A stretch of 64,000 nucleotides of DNA, taken from contig NZ_SWBR01000004.1 in NCBI RefSeq assembly GCF_005116505.1, positions 372,001-436,000 of the forward strand, in the 5' to 3' direction. The notes beneath the pieces are model-generated. The model ran no database searches and was not told the DNA's origin. It saw only the letters and a program-made list of their open reading frames with translations. Both the position numbers and the translations under genes were made by a program. Source of the DNA: Pedobacter polaris. Its GTDB lineage: Bacteria > Bacteroidota > Bacteroidia > Sphingobacteriales > Sphingobacteriaceae. Shown piece after piece: positions 1 through 8,897 of the stretch (position 1 is its first letter; every line of letters begins with the position of its first letter).

Positions 1-232
1 TTTCAGAAGAACATTGCTCAATTGATAATAAAGGGGGATAATAAATATTTTTAGATTTAAACCAAGTAGGAAGCTTATTTGTCGATTTCTTTTTAGCTGC
101 AATTTGCCCTGCTAATTCTGCAGAACTAATATTTTTAAACAGGGGTTTTGCTAATGCAATTTTATTAACATCAGCATTAATATGCTTGTTGATGTATTCT
201 TGAACCTCATTGTTTAAAATATTTACGTTCAT
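1..232 (-). CDS. THUMP-like/class I SAM methyltransferase, N-terminal fragment
   Basis: The reading frame opens at an ATG on the minus strand and runs off the left edge, so only the first 77 codons are present. The visible part reads as a helical N-terminus with an AAKKKSTNKLPTWF stretch followed by IYYPP and SIEQCSSE. I associate this pattern with the Bacteroidota SAM-dependent methyltransferases that carry a THUMP-like domain and probably act on RNA. The catalytic Rossmann part lies outside the window, so the call rests on N-terminal resemblance only. It is transcribed away from the aspartate kinase cluster, with a 106-nt gap holding a small hairpin. Confidence 0.5.
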   Translation of the reverse strand, partial: MNVNILNNEVQEYINKHINADVNKIALAKPLFKNISSAELAGQIAAKKKSTNKLPTWFKSKNIYYPPLLSIEQCSSE

Positions 233-264
233 GTTAATATAGTTTTACCACAGCTGCACATACT

Positions 265-279
265 TGCCTCCGGTAGGCA
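265..279. repeat. Short CG-rich hairpin
   Basis: TGCCT and AGGCA form a 5-bp stem around CCGGT, within a TTGCCTCCGGTAGGCAGG context. This GC-rich islet in an AT-rich gap resembles the small dispersed hairpins common between genes in this group. No T-tract follows on either strand, so terminator function is doubtful. Confidence 0.35.
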
Positions 280-338
280 GGAATAAACACAAATTATAGT
301 TGGATATTTGTATTTGTATACGCTTTTAGGTATGGTCT

Positions 339-1610
339 TTAACTTTTCACTTTGTCTTTCATCACAATTTGACAGGTATGTCTGCTTTTAACTTCCAATA
401 AAACATCTTTATTAACTATTACTCTGTCTATTGTTTGCTGATTGTAATAACGAATGGTTACCAATTCTAGTCCATCGTTATATTTAACCTTAAAAGTTTT
501 ACTTAAATCTGTAATTAGTTGTTTAATCTTCACTTCATCATTGTCAACACTTACAGAAAAACTAATGGCAGAGTTGAGCATTGTATTCACCTTAACCTTG
601 TTTTTATGTAAAATATTAAAAATGTGACTTAAGTTTTCTTCAATGATAAAAGAGAAATCTTTAGGAAAAATAGAAATTAATACCTGATTTACCTTAAAAA
701 TGAAAGAGGGGATAGGCAAACGAGATTCAATACTTGTTATAGCAGTACCCTTAGCATCTGGCTGTAAGAAAGAGCGTACATATAATGGTATTCCTTTGTT
801 TTGAATAGGTTTTATTGTTTTTGGATGTATTACTGTTGCTCCATAGTAGGTAAGCTCAATTGCGTCATGGTAAGACAAATGCTCAATTTTTTCAGTTTCA
901 TCAAACCATTTTGGGTCTGCATTTAAAACTCCAGGTACATCTTTCCAAATGGTCATTGATTCTGCATTTAAGCAAGCACAAAAAATTGCAGCAGAATAAT
1001 CTGAACCTTCTCTTCCTAATGTGCTGGTAAAGTTTTCACTTGTTCCGCCAATAAAACCCTGTGTTACTACAATTCCTTTGTCTAAAAAGGTAGTTAAATG
1101 TTTTTGAACCTCTTGCTCCGTTTTATCCCAAATTACATTAGCTTCTCTATAAGTGTTATCTGTTTTAATATAATTTCTAGCATCTGCCCAAATGGCAAAA
1201 ACTCCACTCAAATTTAAATAAGCTGCAACAATTTTTGTAGACACTAATTCTCCAATAGAAACTATTTGATCATATAAATAATCAGCACTATCACTAGCCT
1301 CTTCTTCTAAAAGCCACTCAATTTCTACAAATGTATTAGCTACATCATCATATATTGGGTTTTTGTGATCTTGAAATAATTCATTTATAATGTTAAAATG
1401 ATAAGCTTTCACCTCTTCGAAAAGTTGATGTGCTTTTTCTTCACCTTTTACATAGGCCCAAGTTAATTCTTCTAATTTATTGGTCATTTTGCCCATTGCA
1501 GAGATTACAATCAATAAATTATTAGCTGGATAGCCTTGAACTATTTTAACTAAATTTTTAACACCTTCTGCGTCTTTAACAGATGCGCCTCCGAACTTAA
1601 ATACTTGCAT
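339..1610 (-). CDS. lysC: Aspartate kinase
   Basis: This enzyme phosphorylates L-aspartate with ATP, the first step towards lysine, threonine, methionine and diaminopimelate, in the cytoplasm. The 423-residue protein begins with the kinase signature KFGGASV (residues 5-11), carries GREGSDYSAA at about 199-208 and KDVPGVLNADP at about 223-233. It ends in a roughly 120-residue regulatory region of ACT type that is more divergent than the kinase core. It has no homoserine dehydrogenase domain, so it is a monofunctional form. Its ATG overlaps the stop of the upstream lipoprotein gene by one base (TAATG), suggesting translational coupling. Which isozyme it is, and which amino acid inhibits it, cannot be read from the sequence. 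Confidence 0.9.
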   Translation of the reverse strand: MQVFKFGGASVKDAEGVKNLVKIVQGYPANNLLIVISAMGKMTNKLEELTWAYVKGEEKAHQLFEEVKAYHFNIINELFQDHKNPIYDDVANTFVEIEWLLEEEASDSADYLYDQIVSIGELVSTKIVAAYLNLSGVFAIWADARNYIKTDNTYREANVIWDKTEQEVQKHLTTFLDKGIVVTQGFIGGTSENFTSTLGREGSDYSAAIFCACLNAESMTIWKDVPGVLNADPKWFDETEKIEHLSYHDAIELTYYGATVIHPKTIKPIQNKGIPLYVRSFLQPDAKGTAITSIESRLPIPSFIFKVNQVLISIFPKDFSFIIEENLSHIFNILHKNKVKVNTMLNSAISFSVSVDNDEVKIKQLITDLSKTFKVKYNDGLELVTIRYYNQQTIDRVIVNKDVLLEVKSRHTCQIVMKDKVKS

Positions 1611-2416
1611 TAATTTGTAGCGGTTAAAATGGTATTTGGTTTAGCTATGCTTTTTACAGCATCGAATGGAATAATTAATTCGGTTGTGCCGGCAGCATAA
1701 GGTTTAATTTCATAAGGATTATAAAGAAAAACTAAACCTTTATCACTCACGTAAAAACTTTCAGGTAAAGAAAAAATTCCTTTTTCAAAAAAATACTTTT
1801 CAACCAATGGTTCTGTTGGTGTTAGTTTTTCATTTTTACGAAAAATTGCCTCAGCGATGTTTAATAACTTAGATATCTGACTAACATCAATTAATGAATC
1901 CAAAGTTACTGCTTGATTAGTTTTAGGATTATAGTTGAGATAGGAGATGTTTGTATTGCCATGTGCTCCACCAGCATAATCAGCATGTATATATTGCAGT
2001 GCAATATAATTAGCAGTTTGCTTTAATACTTTAATCTCTATAATTAAAAACCAAGATTGGTAAGTGTCTTTATTTTCTGCAAAGAAGCTATCATAGCCTT
2101 TAATAAAACTATTGGTAATATCCTGGTAAGAAATAATTGCTGGATCTTCTTTAGAGAAATAATCCAACACCTGTCTATGAATGTATTTATTTAGCCCTTG
2201 ATTTTCAAAAACTGGATATTTTATACTTGCTTTAGCTGTATCTTTTGAGGATTCAGAAGATTTAGCAATATTTTTGCTATAAACCTTTACTGAATCATAC
2301 TTATAAGTTAAGGTATCAGCTTTAACTGTAGCGTCTTCTACATGGTCTTTTGGTTTTTCGTTTCTACAAGAGGCAAAAAGGGTAGCAGCTATTATAAAAC
2401 AGAATATTTTTTTCAT
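1610..2416 (-). CDS. DUF3298/DUF4163-type lipoprotein
   Basis: I start this gene at the ATG giving MKKIFCFIIAATLFASC, a clear lipoprotein signal with lipobox FASC. A longer frame begins 15 codons upstream inside the GNAT gene and lacks a signal. The mature protein has a Lys/Asp-rich linker and then a domain with QYIHADYAGGAHGNTNISYLN, typical of the DUF3298/DUF4163 (RsiV-like) families of envelope proteins, some of which bind lysozyme or peptidoglycan. The function here is unknown. The start overlaps the stop of the GNAT gene by four bases (ATGA), and its own stop overlaps the aspartate kinase start, so the three genes form one tight operon. Confidence 0.75.
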   Translation of the reverse strand: MKKIFCFIIAATLFASCRNEKPKDHVEDATVKADTLTYKYDSVKVYSKNIAKSSESSKDTAKASIKYPVFENQGLNKYIHRQVLDYFSKEDPAIISYQDITNSFIKGYDSFFAENKDTYQSWFLIIEIKVLKQTANYIALQYIHADYAGGAHGNTNISYLNYNPKTNQAVTLDSLIDVSQISKLLNIAEAIFRKNEKLTPTEPLVEKYFFEKGIFSLPESFYVSDKGLVFLYNPYEIKPYAAGTTELIIPFDAVKSIAKPNTILTATN

Positions 2417-2883
2417 ACCAATTGATGTGTTTGCTCTTTGGAGAACGATGCATTTAACCAACCACTTTCTATATCAGCTCTATATTTATTGTAAAAGTTT
2501 AAAGCTGGTTCATTCCAGTCTAAAACTTGCCAAACCATACCGTTATAATTTCCATTTTTTGCCTCTTCAATCACTTTGTCAAAAAGAAGCTTTCCAACAC
2601 CCTTACCTCGGCAATCTTCAGTTACAATAAAATCTTCTAAGTATAAGCGGCAGCCTTTCCAGGTTGAATATCTTGTGTAAAATAAGGCAAAGCCAACAAT
2701 GTTATTATTGTCTTCGGCTACAAATGCCTTCCAAACAGGAGTTTCACCAAAACCAGCATCAATAAATTCTGCTAACGTTACCGTAACTTCTTCAGGTGCC
2801 TTTTCGTAAACTGCTAACTCATTAATTAATTCTAATAATCTTTTGCAATCTTCTTTAACCGCAACTCTTATGTTTATGTTCAT
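2413..2883 (-). CDS. GNAT family N-acetyltransferase
   Basis: A 156-residue single-domain acetyltransferase. The acetyl-CoA pyrophosphate loop is visible as CRGKGVGKLLFDKV (about residues 90-103), preceded by the beta strand LYLEDFIV. The C-terminal VLDWNEPALNFYNKYRAD matches the pattern of diamine N-acetyltransferase-like members (compare spermidine/spermine acetyltransferases), so a small amine is a plausible acceptor, but this is inference. It is the first gene of the operon with the lipoprotein and aspartate kinase, sharing a 4-nt ATGA overlap with the lipoprotein gene. Confidence 0.85.
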   Translation of the reverse strand: MNINIRVAVKEDCKRLLELINELAVYEKAPEEVTVTLAEFIDAGFGETPVWKAFVAEDNNNIVGFALFYTRYSTWKGCRLYLEDFIVTEDCRGKGVGKLLFDKVIEEAKNGNYNGMVWQVLDWNEPALNFYNKYRADIESGWLNASFSKEQTHQLV

Positions 2884-2905
2884 TAACTGCTATTTAAATT
2901 TAAAA

Positions 2906-2997
2906 TTTGTCATTATGAGTATTTTGTCGTTCAGAGCGAAGCGAAATCTAATTATTTAAACCTGTTAAATAGATTCCTTCAAAGTCGGAATGACAAA
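2906..2997. repeat. Imperfect intergenic palindrome (MITE-like)
   Basis: The ends TTTGTCATT (2906-2914) and AATGACAAA (2989-2997) are perfect inverted repeats, with further partial pairing inside around CGAAGCGAAATCT and AGATTCCTTC. The element fills most of the gap between the GNAT and YggS genes. Its GTCATT...AATGAC ends recur in the element at 9566-9684, so these are probably one family of small dispersed repeats. Confidence 0.6.
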
Positions 2998-3046
2998 CAT
3001 TTAAGAAATAATACACTTAGCTTACGAAATTAAGCGTACTTGTTCT

Positions 3047-3742
3047 TTACTCTTTCTCAGTTTTCCAGTGTTTAATTACTCTTTTTCCGAAAATATTACT
3101 TCCAATTCTAACCATCGTGCTACCTTCTGCAATTGCTAATTTGTAATCAGAAGACATTCCCATAGATATTTCTTTAAAACTATCTTCTTTTCTAAAGAAA
3201 CTTAATTTAATTCCATCAAATAAAACTTTTAATTCTTGAAATTCTGCTTTTGTCTGCCCTTCGAGTGCAGTATTAGTTGCAATTCCCATAAGACCTAAAA
3301 TTCTAACATTTTTAAATGTTGCAAATTCTTCAGATCTCAAAAGCTCGATTGCTTCATCAAATGCCAAACCAAATTTAGTGTCTTCATCAGCGATGTAAAT
3401 TTGTAATAAACAATCTATCACTCTGTTGTTTTTAATGGCTTGTTTATTAATCTCTTTTAACAATTTAAGACTATCAACAGATTCAATTAATTTTATAAAA
3501 GGAGCAATGTATTTTACTTTATTGCTTTGTAAATGTCCTATTAAGTGCCATTCTATATCTTTTGGTAATTGCTCCTGTTTTTCTACCATTTCTTGCACTA
3601 AATTTTCGCCAAAAATACGTTGCCCTGCATTGTACGCTTCTAATGCGGCATCTGCCGGATGGTTTTTAGAAACAGCTACTAACTTTACGCCAGCTAAGTC
3701 TAATTCATTTTTATATTTTAATAAGTTATCTGCAATGCTCAT
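3047..3742 (-). CDS. YggS/PLPBP family pyridoxal-phosphate homeostasis protein
   Basis: A 231-residue alanine-racemase-N-type TIM barrel. The PLP-binding lysine is K26 in KLVAVSKNHP, followed by FGENLVQEM and WHLIGHLQSNKVKY, and late SMGMSSDYKLAIAEGSTMVRIG, which holds the phosphate-binding serines. Family members bind PLP without a known reaction and buffer vitamin B6 and amino-acid pools. The length is normal for the family. It is transcribed alone on the minus strand, divergent from the DUF4296 gene. Confidence 0.92.
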   Translation of the reverse strand: MSIADNLLKYKNELDLAGVKLVAVSKNHPADAALEAYNAGQRIFGENLVQEMVEKQEQLPKDIEWHLIGHLQSNKVKYIAPFIKLIESVDSLKLLKEINKQAIKNNRVIDCLLQIYIADEDTKFGLAFDEAIELLRSEEFATFKNVRILGLMGIATNTALEGQTKAEFQELKVLFDGIKLSFFRKEDSFKEISMGMSSDYKLAIAEGSTMVRIGSNIFGKRVIKHWKTEKE

Positions 3743-3814
3743 TTATCAGTATTTTTGGTAAAATTAACAACCTTAGCGCAATTTGGCTAAGAAATAAGAA
3801 AGGTTTTATAAATA

Positions 3815-4408
3815 ATGAAAAGATTTTTTTTTCTCATCATAGTTTGTGTATCATTTTATGCTTGTAAACCGGGCATTCCTAAAGAGCTTATACAGCCAGA
3901 TAAAATGGAGCAAGTGTTGCTTGATATACATATTGTGGATGGTTACATATCTGGATTACCAAGTCTTGATACCTCAAAAAAGGTAGCTTCGGCATACTAT
4001 AAGGGAGTTTATAAAAAATTTGAGATTGATTCTGCACTTTATAGCCAGAGCATGAATTATTACTATAAACATCCAGATTTAATGAAGAAGATGTATGATA
4101 GTATAACAGTTAAACTTTCTAAATTAAAAGAAGAGAATACACTTATCGTAAGTGATCCGCCAGAAAGTATTTATTTTAAAGGAATTTTTGCAAAAGTTTC
4201 TGGTGATGATATATTTTTAGATCACAATTTAAATCTCAATTATAATTCTAGAGCATTAAAAAATAATGTGTTTTCAACTCTAACTAATTCACAATCTTTA
4301 GAATTAAATGGAATTCCTAAAGCTCAACCAAGTCTTACAAACCCAAATACGCAAATTGGGCAGCCTGTAACCATAACAGAACCAGTTCAAGTACCTAAAG
4401 CACAGTAA
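3815..4408 (+). CDS. DUF4296 domain lipoprotein
   Basis: A 197-residue protein with an N-terminal lipoprotein signal, MKRFFFLIIVCVSFYAC (cysteine 17). The following domain, IPKELIQPDKMEQVLLDIHIVD with an SMNYYYKHPDLMKKMYD helix, is the DUF4296 pattern restricted to Bacteroidota. The tail after about residue 150 is Asn/Pro/Gln-rich and looks disordered. The function is unknown and the likely location is the periplasmic face of a membrane. Only 4 nt separate it from mutS2, so the two are probably cotranscribed. Confidence 0.85.
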   Translation: MKRFFFLIIVCVSFYACKPGIPKELIQPDKMEQVLLDIHIVDGYISGLPSLDTSKKVASAYYKGVYKKFEIDSALYSQSMNYYYKHPDLMKKMYDSITVKLSKLKEENTLIVSDPPESIYFKGIFAKVSGDDIFLDHNLNLNYNSRALKNNVFSTLTNSQSLELNGIPKAQPSLTNPNTQIGQPVTITEPVQVPKAQ

Positions 4409-4412
4409 TAAG

Positions 4413-6782
4413 ATGTTATATCCAGAAAATTGCCAAGAAAGATTAGGCTTTAATGAGGTGCGGCAAATGGTTCATCAACATTGTTTAAGTACAATGGGGC
4501 AAGCATTGGTTAGTAAAATGCAAGTAATGACCAAGTATGACCAGATCAATAAGTTTCTTCGTCAAACAAGTGAGTTTAAAAGTATTTTAGAAAATCAAGA
4601 ACCTTTACAAATCAGTACATTTTTTGATATAAAAGTACTGGCAGATAAAATTAGGGTAGAGGGTACATATTTGATGGAAGATGAACTCTCTCAAATTTAT
4701 GCCTCTTTGCAAACTGTATTTTCAGTACTTCGTTTTTTCGATGAGCGGAAAGAAATCTATCCAAATTTAGAAGCCCTGTTTGAGCATTTACCAATAGAAA
4801 AAGACATTCTTAAAAAAATAGAAAAAGTTTTAGATCCAAAAGGTAAGATGAAACCCAATGCATCTGCAGAGCTGCAAGAAATAACTTCAGCAATTGCTAA
4901 AGGTGAGCAAGAGGTTAGGAAAAGAATGGATTCTATTTACAAAATGGCAGTTGGTAAAAACTGGGTTGCAGATGGTAGTTTAACCATTCGTGATGGAAGA
5001 ATGTGTATTCCAATTTTGGCAGAGAATAAAAGAAAGTTAAAAGGTTTTATTCATGATGAATCTGCAAGTGGTCAAACTGTTTATCTTGAACCTGAGGAAG
5101 TTTTTACCTTAAATAATAAACTCCGTGATTTAGAATTTGATAGAAGAAGAGAAATTATAAAGATATTAATTGCTTTAACAACAGAATTAAGGCCTTATAC
5201 TCCTTTATTGTTGTCTTACCATGGGTTTTTAACTAAGTTAGACTTTGTAAGAGCAAAAGCATTGTTCGCAATTGATATTCAGGCTAATATGCCAGTTTTG
5301 CTTAAAGACGCAAAAACAAAATTAATCAATGCAAAGCACCCATTATTGTTGTTGTCTTTTGCAACAGAAAAGAAAACGGTTGTCCCTTTAAATATTCATA
5401 TCAATGAGAATTTAAGGATTGTTTTGGTTTCTGGTCCCAATGCTGGTGGTAAATCGGTTTGTATGAAAACAGTTGGTTTATTACAAATGATGTTGCAAAC
5501 AGGGCTCTTAGTTCCGGTAGACGAAGCAAGTGAAATGGGGATATTTGACCAGATATTTGCAGACATTGGTGATGATCAGTCAATAGAATCTGATTTAAGT
5601 ACCTATAGTGCACACTTAACCAAAATGAAGTATTTTGTAGAACATGCATCACCAAAGACTTTGGTTTTAATAGATGAGTTTGGTACAGGAACTGACCCAC
5701 AATTTGGTGGACCTATGGCCGAAGCTGTTTTAGAGGTGTTAAATAATAAGAAAGTTAGAGGCGTGATTACTACACATTATTCTAATTTAAAGCTTTTTGC
5801 TGGTAACACAAGTGGTTTAGAAAATGCATCTATGCTATTTGATAATAGCAAAATGAAACCATTATATGTGTTAGATTTAGGTAAGCCCGGAAGTTCATAT
5901 GCTTTTGAAATTGCTCAGAATATAGGTTTACAGAAAGAAGTTTTAAACTTGGCAAGGCAAAAAACAGGTACAAATCAAAATAGTATTGATAGTTTGCTGG
6001 TAGATCTGGAAAAGGAAAAACGACAAATTCACGAAACTAAAATTAATTTGTTTAACCAGCAGAATAAGGTTAAAAATTTGGTTGCTGAGAATGAAAAGCT
6101 AAAATTATTTCTTGAAGAGAATAAAAAAGTACTCATTAAAGAAGCTAAACTTGAAGCCCAAAACATCATTAGAGATGCCAACAAGCTTGTTGAAAATACT
6201 ATTGCCGAGATTAAAGAAAAGCAAGCTGATAAAGTTGTAACCAAAGAATTAAGGCAGAATTTGCAGAAGAGCTTAGCTAAAAATGAGGTTAAGGAAGAAA
6301 AAAAACCTATTGTAAAATTTGATGATTCTACAATTATTGTGGGCGATTGGGTTCAGTTGGTAAATACAGAAACCAGCGGACAGGTTTTAGAAATTAATAG
6401 AGATAACTTGGTTTTAGCACTTGGTGATTTACGTTCTGTTGTAAAACGAAATAGAGTTCAGAAAATTAGCAATCGCCAAGCTAAAAAAGTGGTGCAGAGC
6501 AATTCATTTTCTGGTCGGATATCTGAAGCTATTACAAATTTCAAACCTGAATTAGACTTAAGAGGCATGCGAGGTGAAAATGCATTGCAAGAAGTAGAAA
6601 ATTACTTGGATAAAGCCATAATGTTAGGTTTCCCCTCAATTAAACTAATTCATGGTAAGGGTGATGGTATTTTAAGAAAGTTAATTAGAGAATATTTAAA
6701 AAAATATAGAGAAGTAAAGAGGGTAGAAGATGAACACGCAGATAGAGGTGGAGATGGGATCACTTATGTTTATTTAAGTTAA
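4413..6782 (+). CDS. mutS2: MutS2 (endonuclease MutS2/ribosome-rescue ATPase)
   Basis: The 789-residue protein has the MutS2 layout. A coiled core precedes the ABC-type ATPase with Walker A GPNAGGKS at about 341-348 and Walker B LVLIDEFGTGTDP at about 417-429. A Lys/Glu-rich coiled coil spans about 525-640, a KOW-like segment follows (DDSTIIVGDWVQLV), and the C-terminal Smr domain starts at LDLRGMRGENAL and contains LIHGKGDGILR. It lacks the mismatch-recognition domain I of MutS. MutS2 proteins have been linked to suppression of recombination and, in Bacillus, to splitting collided ribosomes; which applies here is not visible. Confidence 0.95.
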   Translation: MLYPENCQERLGFNEVRQMVHQHCLSTMGQALVSKMQVMTKYDQINKFLRQTSEFKSILENQEPLQISTFFDIKVLADKIRVEGTYLMEDELSQIYASLQTVFSVLRFFDERKEIYPNLEALFEHLPIEKDILKKIEKVLDPKGKMKPNASAELQEITSAIAKGEQEVRKRMDSIYKMAVGKNWVADGSLTIRDGRMCIPILAENKRKLKGFIHDESASGQTVYLEPEEVFTLNNKLRDLEFDRRREIIKILIALTTELRPYTPLLLSYHGFLTKLDFVRAKALFAIDIQANMPVLLKDAKTKLINAKHPLLLLSFATEKKTVVPLNIHINENLRIVLVSGPNAGGKSVCMKTVGLLQMMLQTGLLVPVDEASEMGIFDQIFADIGDDQSIESDLSTYSAHLTKMKYFVEHASPKTLVLIDEFGTGTDPQFGGPMAEAVLEVLNNKKVRGVITTHYSNLKLFAGNTSGLENASMLFDNSKMKPLYVLDLGKPGSSYAFEIAQNIGLQKEVLNLARQKTGTNQNSIDSLLVDLEKEKRQIHETKINLFNQQNKVKNLVAENEKLKLFLEENKKVLIKEAKLEAQNIIRDANKLVENTIAEIKEKQADKVVTKELRQNLQKSLAKNEVKEEKKPIVKFDDSTIIVGDWVQLVNTETSGQVLEINRDNLVLALGDLRSVVKRNRVQKISNRQAKKVVQSNSFSGRISEAITNFKPELDLRGMRGENALQEVENYLDKAIMLGFPSIKLIHGKGDGILRKLIREYLKKYREVKRVEDEHADRGGDGITYVYLS

Positions 6783-6794
6783 AACTATCTATAA

Positions 6795-6821
6795 GTAACG
6801 TTGTTATTATTAAAACGTTAC
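6795..6821. promoter_or_regulatory. Perfect 8-bp inverted repeat just before a start codon
   Basis: GTAACGTT (6795-6802) and AACGTTAC (6814-6821) pair perfectly around an AT-rich 11-nt loop and end 4 nt before the ATG at 6826. Either a dimeric regulator site or an RNA hairpin limiting translation of the sugar dehydrogenase is possible. No T-run follows, so it is not an obvious terminator of mutS2. Confidence 0.4.
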
Positions 6822-6825
6822 AGTT

Positions 6826-7911
6826 ATGAAAGCATTTTTAAGTTGCATTATTCTTGTGTTGTTTTTCGCAAGTTGCAAAAAGAATTCTGATAAAAAAGAT
6901 ACAGATGATCTTTCGGATGTAGTATTGAAATCTAGAGTTGTGGTTTCAAATCTTTCAAACCCATGGGAGATTATTTATGGTCCTGACAATTTTATTTGGG
7001 TTACTGAAAAAGCTGGAAAAATTAGCAGAATTAATCCAGAAAATGGTCAGACTACACTATTGCTAACTATAGGCGATGTTAGGGTAAATGGTGAAGGTGG
7101 ATTACTCGGTATGGTATTACATCCTGATTTTGGAAATAGTCCATTTGTGTATGTTGTTTATGATTATGGAACGAGTTATAAAGCTAAGGTGGTAAGGTAT
7201 AGCTATAATAATGGTTCATTAATTAATCCCCAAATACTAATCGATCAAATTCCGGCAGCATCAATTCATAATGGTTCGAGGTTGGTCATTAATTCTAATA
7301 AAATATATATTTCTACAGGTGATGCTGCGGATACAACTACTCCACAAAATGTAAATTCTCTTTCGGGCAAAATTTTAAGATTAAACCTCGATGGAACTAT
7401 TCCAGCAGATAATCCCTATCCAAATAACCCATTATGGTCTTATGGTCATCGCAATGCGCAAGGTTTAGTATTCGTTGGAAGTAAATTATTTTCTTCAGAA
7501 CATGGTCCAGATTCTGATGATGAAATTAATATCATTGAAAAAGGAAGAAATTATGGTTGGCCAAACATCAAAGGCTTTTGTAATGAAACTGCTGAACAAG
7601 CATTTTGTACCATCAATAATGTTGTTGAACCTTTGATTGCCTGGACGCCAACAATAGCTCCAAGTGGACTTACTTATTACAATTCAAATTATATTCCTCA
7701 ATTTAAAAACTCACTTTTATTAGCACTCTTAAAAGATTCGAAACTAATGCAATTGAAATTAAATGAGAGTCAGACTAAAATAGAATCAACAAAGAATTTT
7801 TATGTTAATGAATTTGGAAGATTGAGAGCAGTATGCCAATCTCCTGAAGGAAAACTATATATCTGTACGAGCAATGGCAGTAATGATAAAATTATAGAGA
7901 TAGCAAAATAA
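6826..7911 (+). CDS. PQQ-dependent sugar dehydrogenase-like lipoprotein
   Basis: A 361-residue beta-propeller protein of the glucose/sorbosone dehydrogenase (YliI/Asd) family. The lipobox FASC places the lipid cysteine at residue 17. Family marks are NPWEIIYGPDNFIWVTEK, GEGGLLGMVLHPDF, GHRNAQGLVF and SEHGPDSDDEIN followed by GRNYGWP. Relatives oxidise aldoses with PQQ and calcium. I see no PQQ synthesis genes here, so activity would depend on external PQQ. It follows mutS2 by 43 nt across a hairpin and ends at a good terminator. Confidence 0.85.
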   Translation: MKAFLSCIILVLFFASCKKNSDKKDTDDLSDVVLKSRVVVSNLSNPWEIIYGPDNFIWVTEKAGKISRINPENGQTTLLLTIGDVRVNGEGGLLGMVLHPDFGNSPFVYVVYDYGTSYKAKVVRYSYNNGSLINPQILIDQIPAASIHNGSRLVINSNKIYISTGDAADTTTPQNVNSLSGKILRLNLDGTIPADNPYPNNPLWSYGHRNAQGLVFVGSKLFSSEHGPDSDDEINIIEKGRNYGWPNIKGFCNETAEQAFCTINNVVEPLIAWTPTIAPSGLTYYNSNYIPQFKNSLLLALLKDSKLMQLKLNESQTKIESTKNFYVNEFGRLRAVCQSPEGKLYICTSNGSNDKIIEIAK

Positions 7912-7936
7912 ATTTATTGAAAAGCTATTTCAAAGC

Positions 7937-7974
7937 AAAAGCAGCTTGATTTAAAAATTAAGCTGCTTTTTCAT
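7937..7974 (+). terminator. Rho-independent terminator after the sugar dehydrogenase
   Basis: AAAAGCAGCTT (7937-7947) pairs with AAGCTGCTTTT (7960-7970), an 11-bp stem with an AT loop that can pair further, followed by TTC. Confidence 0.75.
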
Positions 7975-8017
7975 TCTACTTAGTGTAGTATTTACATCAA
8001 AAATATCATCTTATCTA

Positions 8018-8049
8018 TTTGCATAGCCATTAATATCTTTCTAATTTAG
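8018..8049 (+). promoter_or_regulatory. Candidate Bacteroidota-type promoter of the CoA transferase genes
   Basis: TTTG at 8018-8021 and TAATTTAG at 8042-8049 are separated by 20 nt. This resembles the TTTG/TAnnTTTG consensus used by the Bacteroidota primary sigma factor, with one mismatch in the -7 element. It lies 18 nt before the ATG. Confidence 0.35.
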
Positions 8050-8066
8050 ACCGAAAACAGTATAGA

Positions 8067-8771
8067 ATGATTAATAAAGTTGTAGCCGGAGCAGATGAAG
8101 CAATTAAAGATATTAATGATGGAAGCACATTAATGCTTGGAGGATTTGGACTATGCGGAATTCCCGAAAATTGTATCGCTGCACTCGTAAAAAAGGGAGT
8201 TAAAAATTTAACCTGTATTGCTAATAATGCTGGGGTTGATGATTTTGGTATTGGATTGATGCTGCAAACTAGACAAGTTAAAAAAATGATTTCATCTTAT
8301 GTTGGTGAAAATGCCGAATTTGAACGCCAATTGTTAAGTGGAGAGCTTGAAGTTGAGCTCATTCCACAAGGTACTTTAGCTACAAGATGTTTAGCTGCTG
8401 GATATGGCATGCCTGCAATTTTTACACCTGCTGGTGTAGGTACTGAAGTAGCAGAAGGCAAAGAAGTTAGAAATTTTAATGGCAAAGATTACTTGATGGA
8501 ATATGCTTTTGATGCAGATTTTGCCCTTGTTAAGGCATGGAAAGGTGATACTGCTGGAAATTTAATATTTCGTTCTACAAGTAGGAATTTTAATCCTGTT
8601 ATGGCAATGGCAGGAAAAACTACCATTGCAGAAGTTGAAGAACTGGTAGAAGCGGGCCAACTTGATCCAGACCATATTCACACACCCGGAGTTTATGTAC
8701 ATCGAATTTTTCAAGGTAAAGATTACGAGAAAAGAATTGAACAACGAACGGTGAGGAAGAGGATTGATTAA
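8067..8771 (+). CDS. scoA: 3-oxoacid CoA-transferase subunit A
   Basis: The 234-residue alpha subunit of a succinyl-CoA:3-ketoacid (or related) CoA transferase. It shows GGFGLCGIPENCIAALV near the start and the glycine-rich AAGYGMPAIFTPAGVGTEVAEGKE core. Together with the beta subunit it moves CoA between acyl donors such as succinyl-CoA and acetoacetate, feeding ketone-body or branched-chain breakdown. The length is standard. The beta subunit follows after a gap of about 125 nt that holds a fragment of a dispersed repeat, unusual for a gene pair normally only a few bases apart. Confidence 0.93.
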   Translation: MINKVVAGADEAIKDINDGSTLMLGGFGLCGIPENCIAALVKKGVKNLTCIANNAGVDDFGIGLMLQTRQVKKMISSYVGENAEFERQLLSGELEVELIPQGTLATRCLAAGYGMPAIFTPAGVGTEVAEGKEVRNFNGKDYLMEYAFDADFALVKAWKGDTAGNLIFRSTSRNFNPVMAMAGKTTIAEVEELVEAGQLDPDHIHTPGVYVHRIFQGKDYEKRIEQRTVRKRID

Positions 8772-8779
8772 TTTGTAAA

Positions 8780-8806
8780 ATCCTTCGACTACGCTCAGGA
8801 TGACAA
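8780..8806. repeat. Dispersed repeat fragment between CoA-transferase subunits
   Basis: TCCTTCGACTACGCTCAGG with the following ATGACA is a GC-richer motif that I know as a recurrent intergenic sequence in many bacterial genomes, including Pedobacter. It ends in the same ATGACA as the palindromes at 2906-2997 and 9566-9684. Only one arm is visible here. Confidence 0.45.
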
Positions 8807-8897
8807 TCATTGATTTATTTGAAATTTAATTATCTCCTAAAATAATTTTCAAAACTCACTTTGTGCCCTTTGTGCCTCTGTGGTTAAAAAAGAGAAT

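Noticed and set aside
8562..8810. 82-residue minus-strand frame beginning MIVILSVVEGF
   Set aside because: It starts inside the dispersed repeat at 8780 and runs antisense to scoA; the N-terminus is the usual artefact of that repeat.
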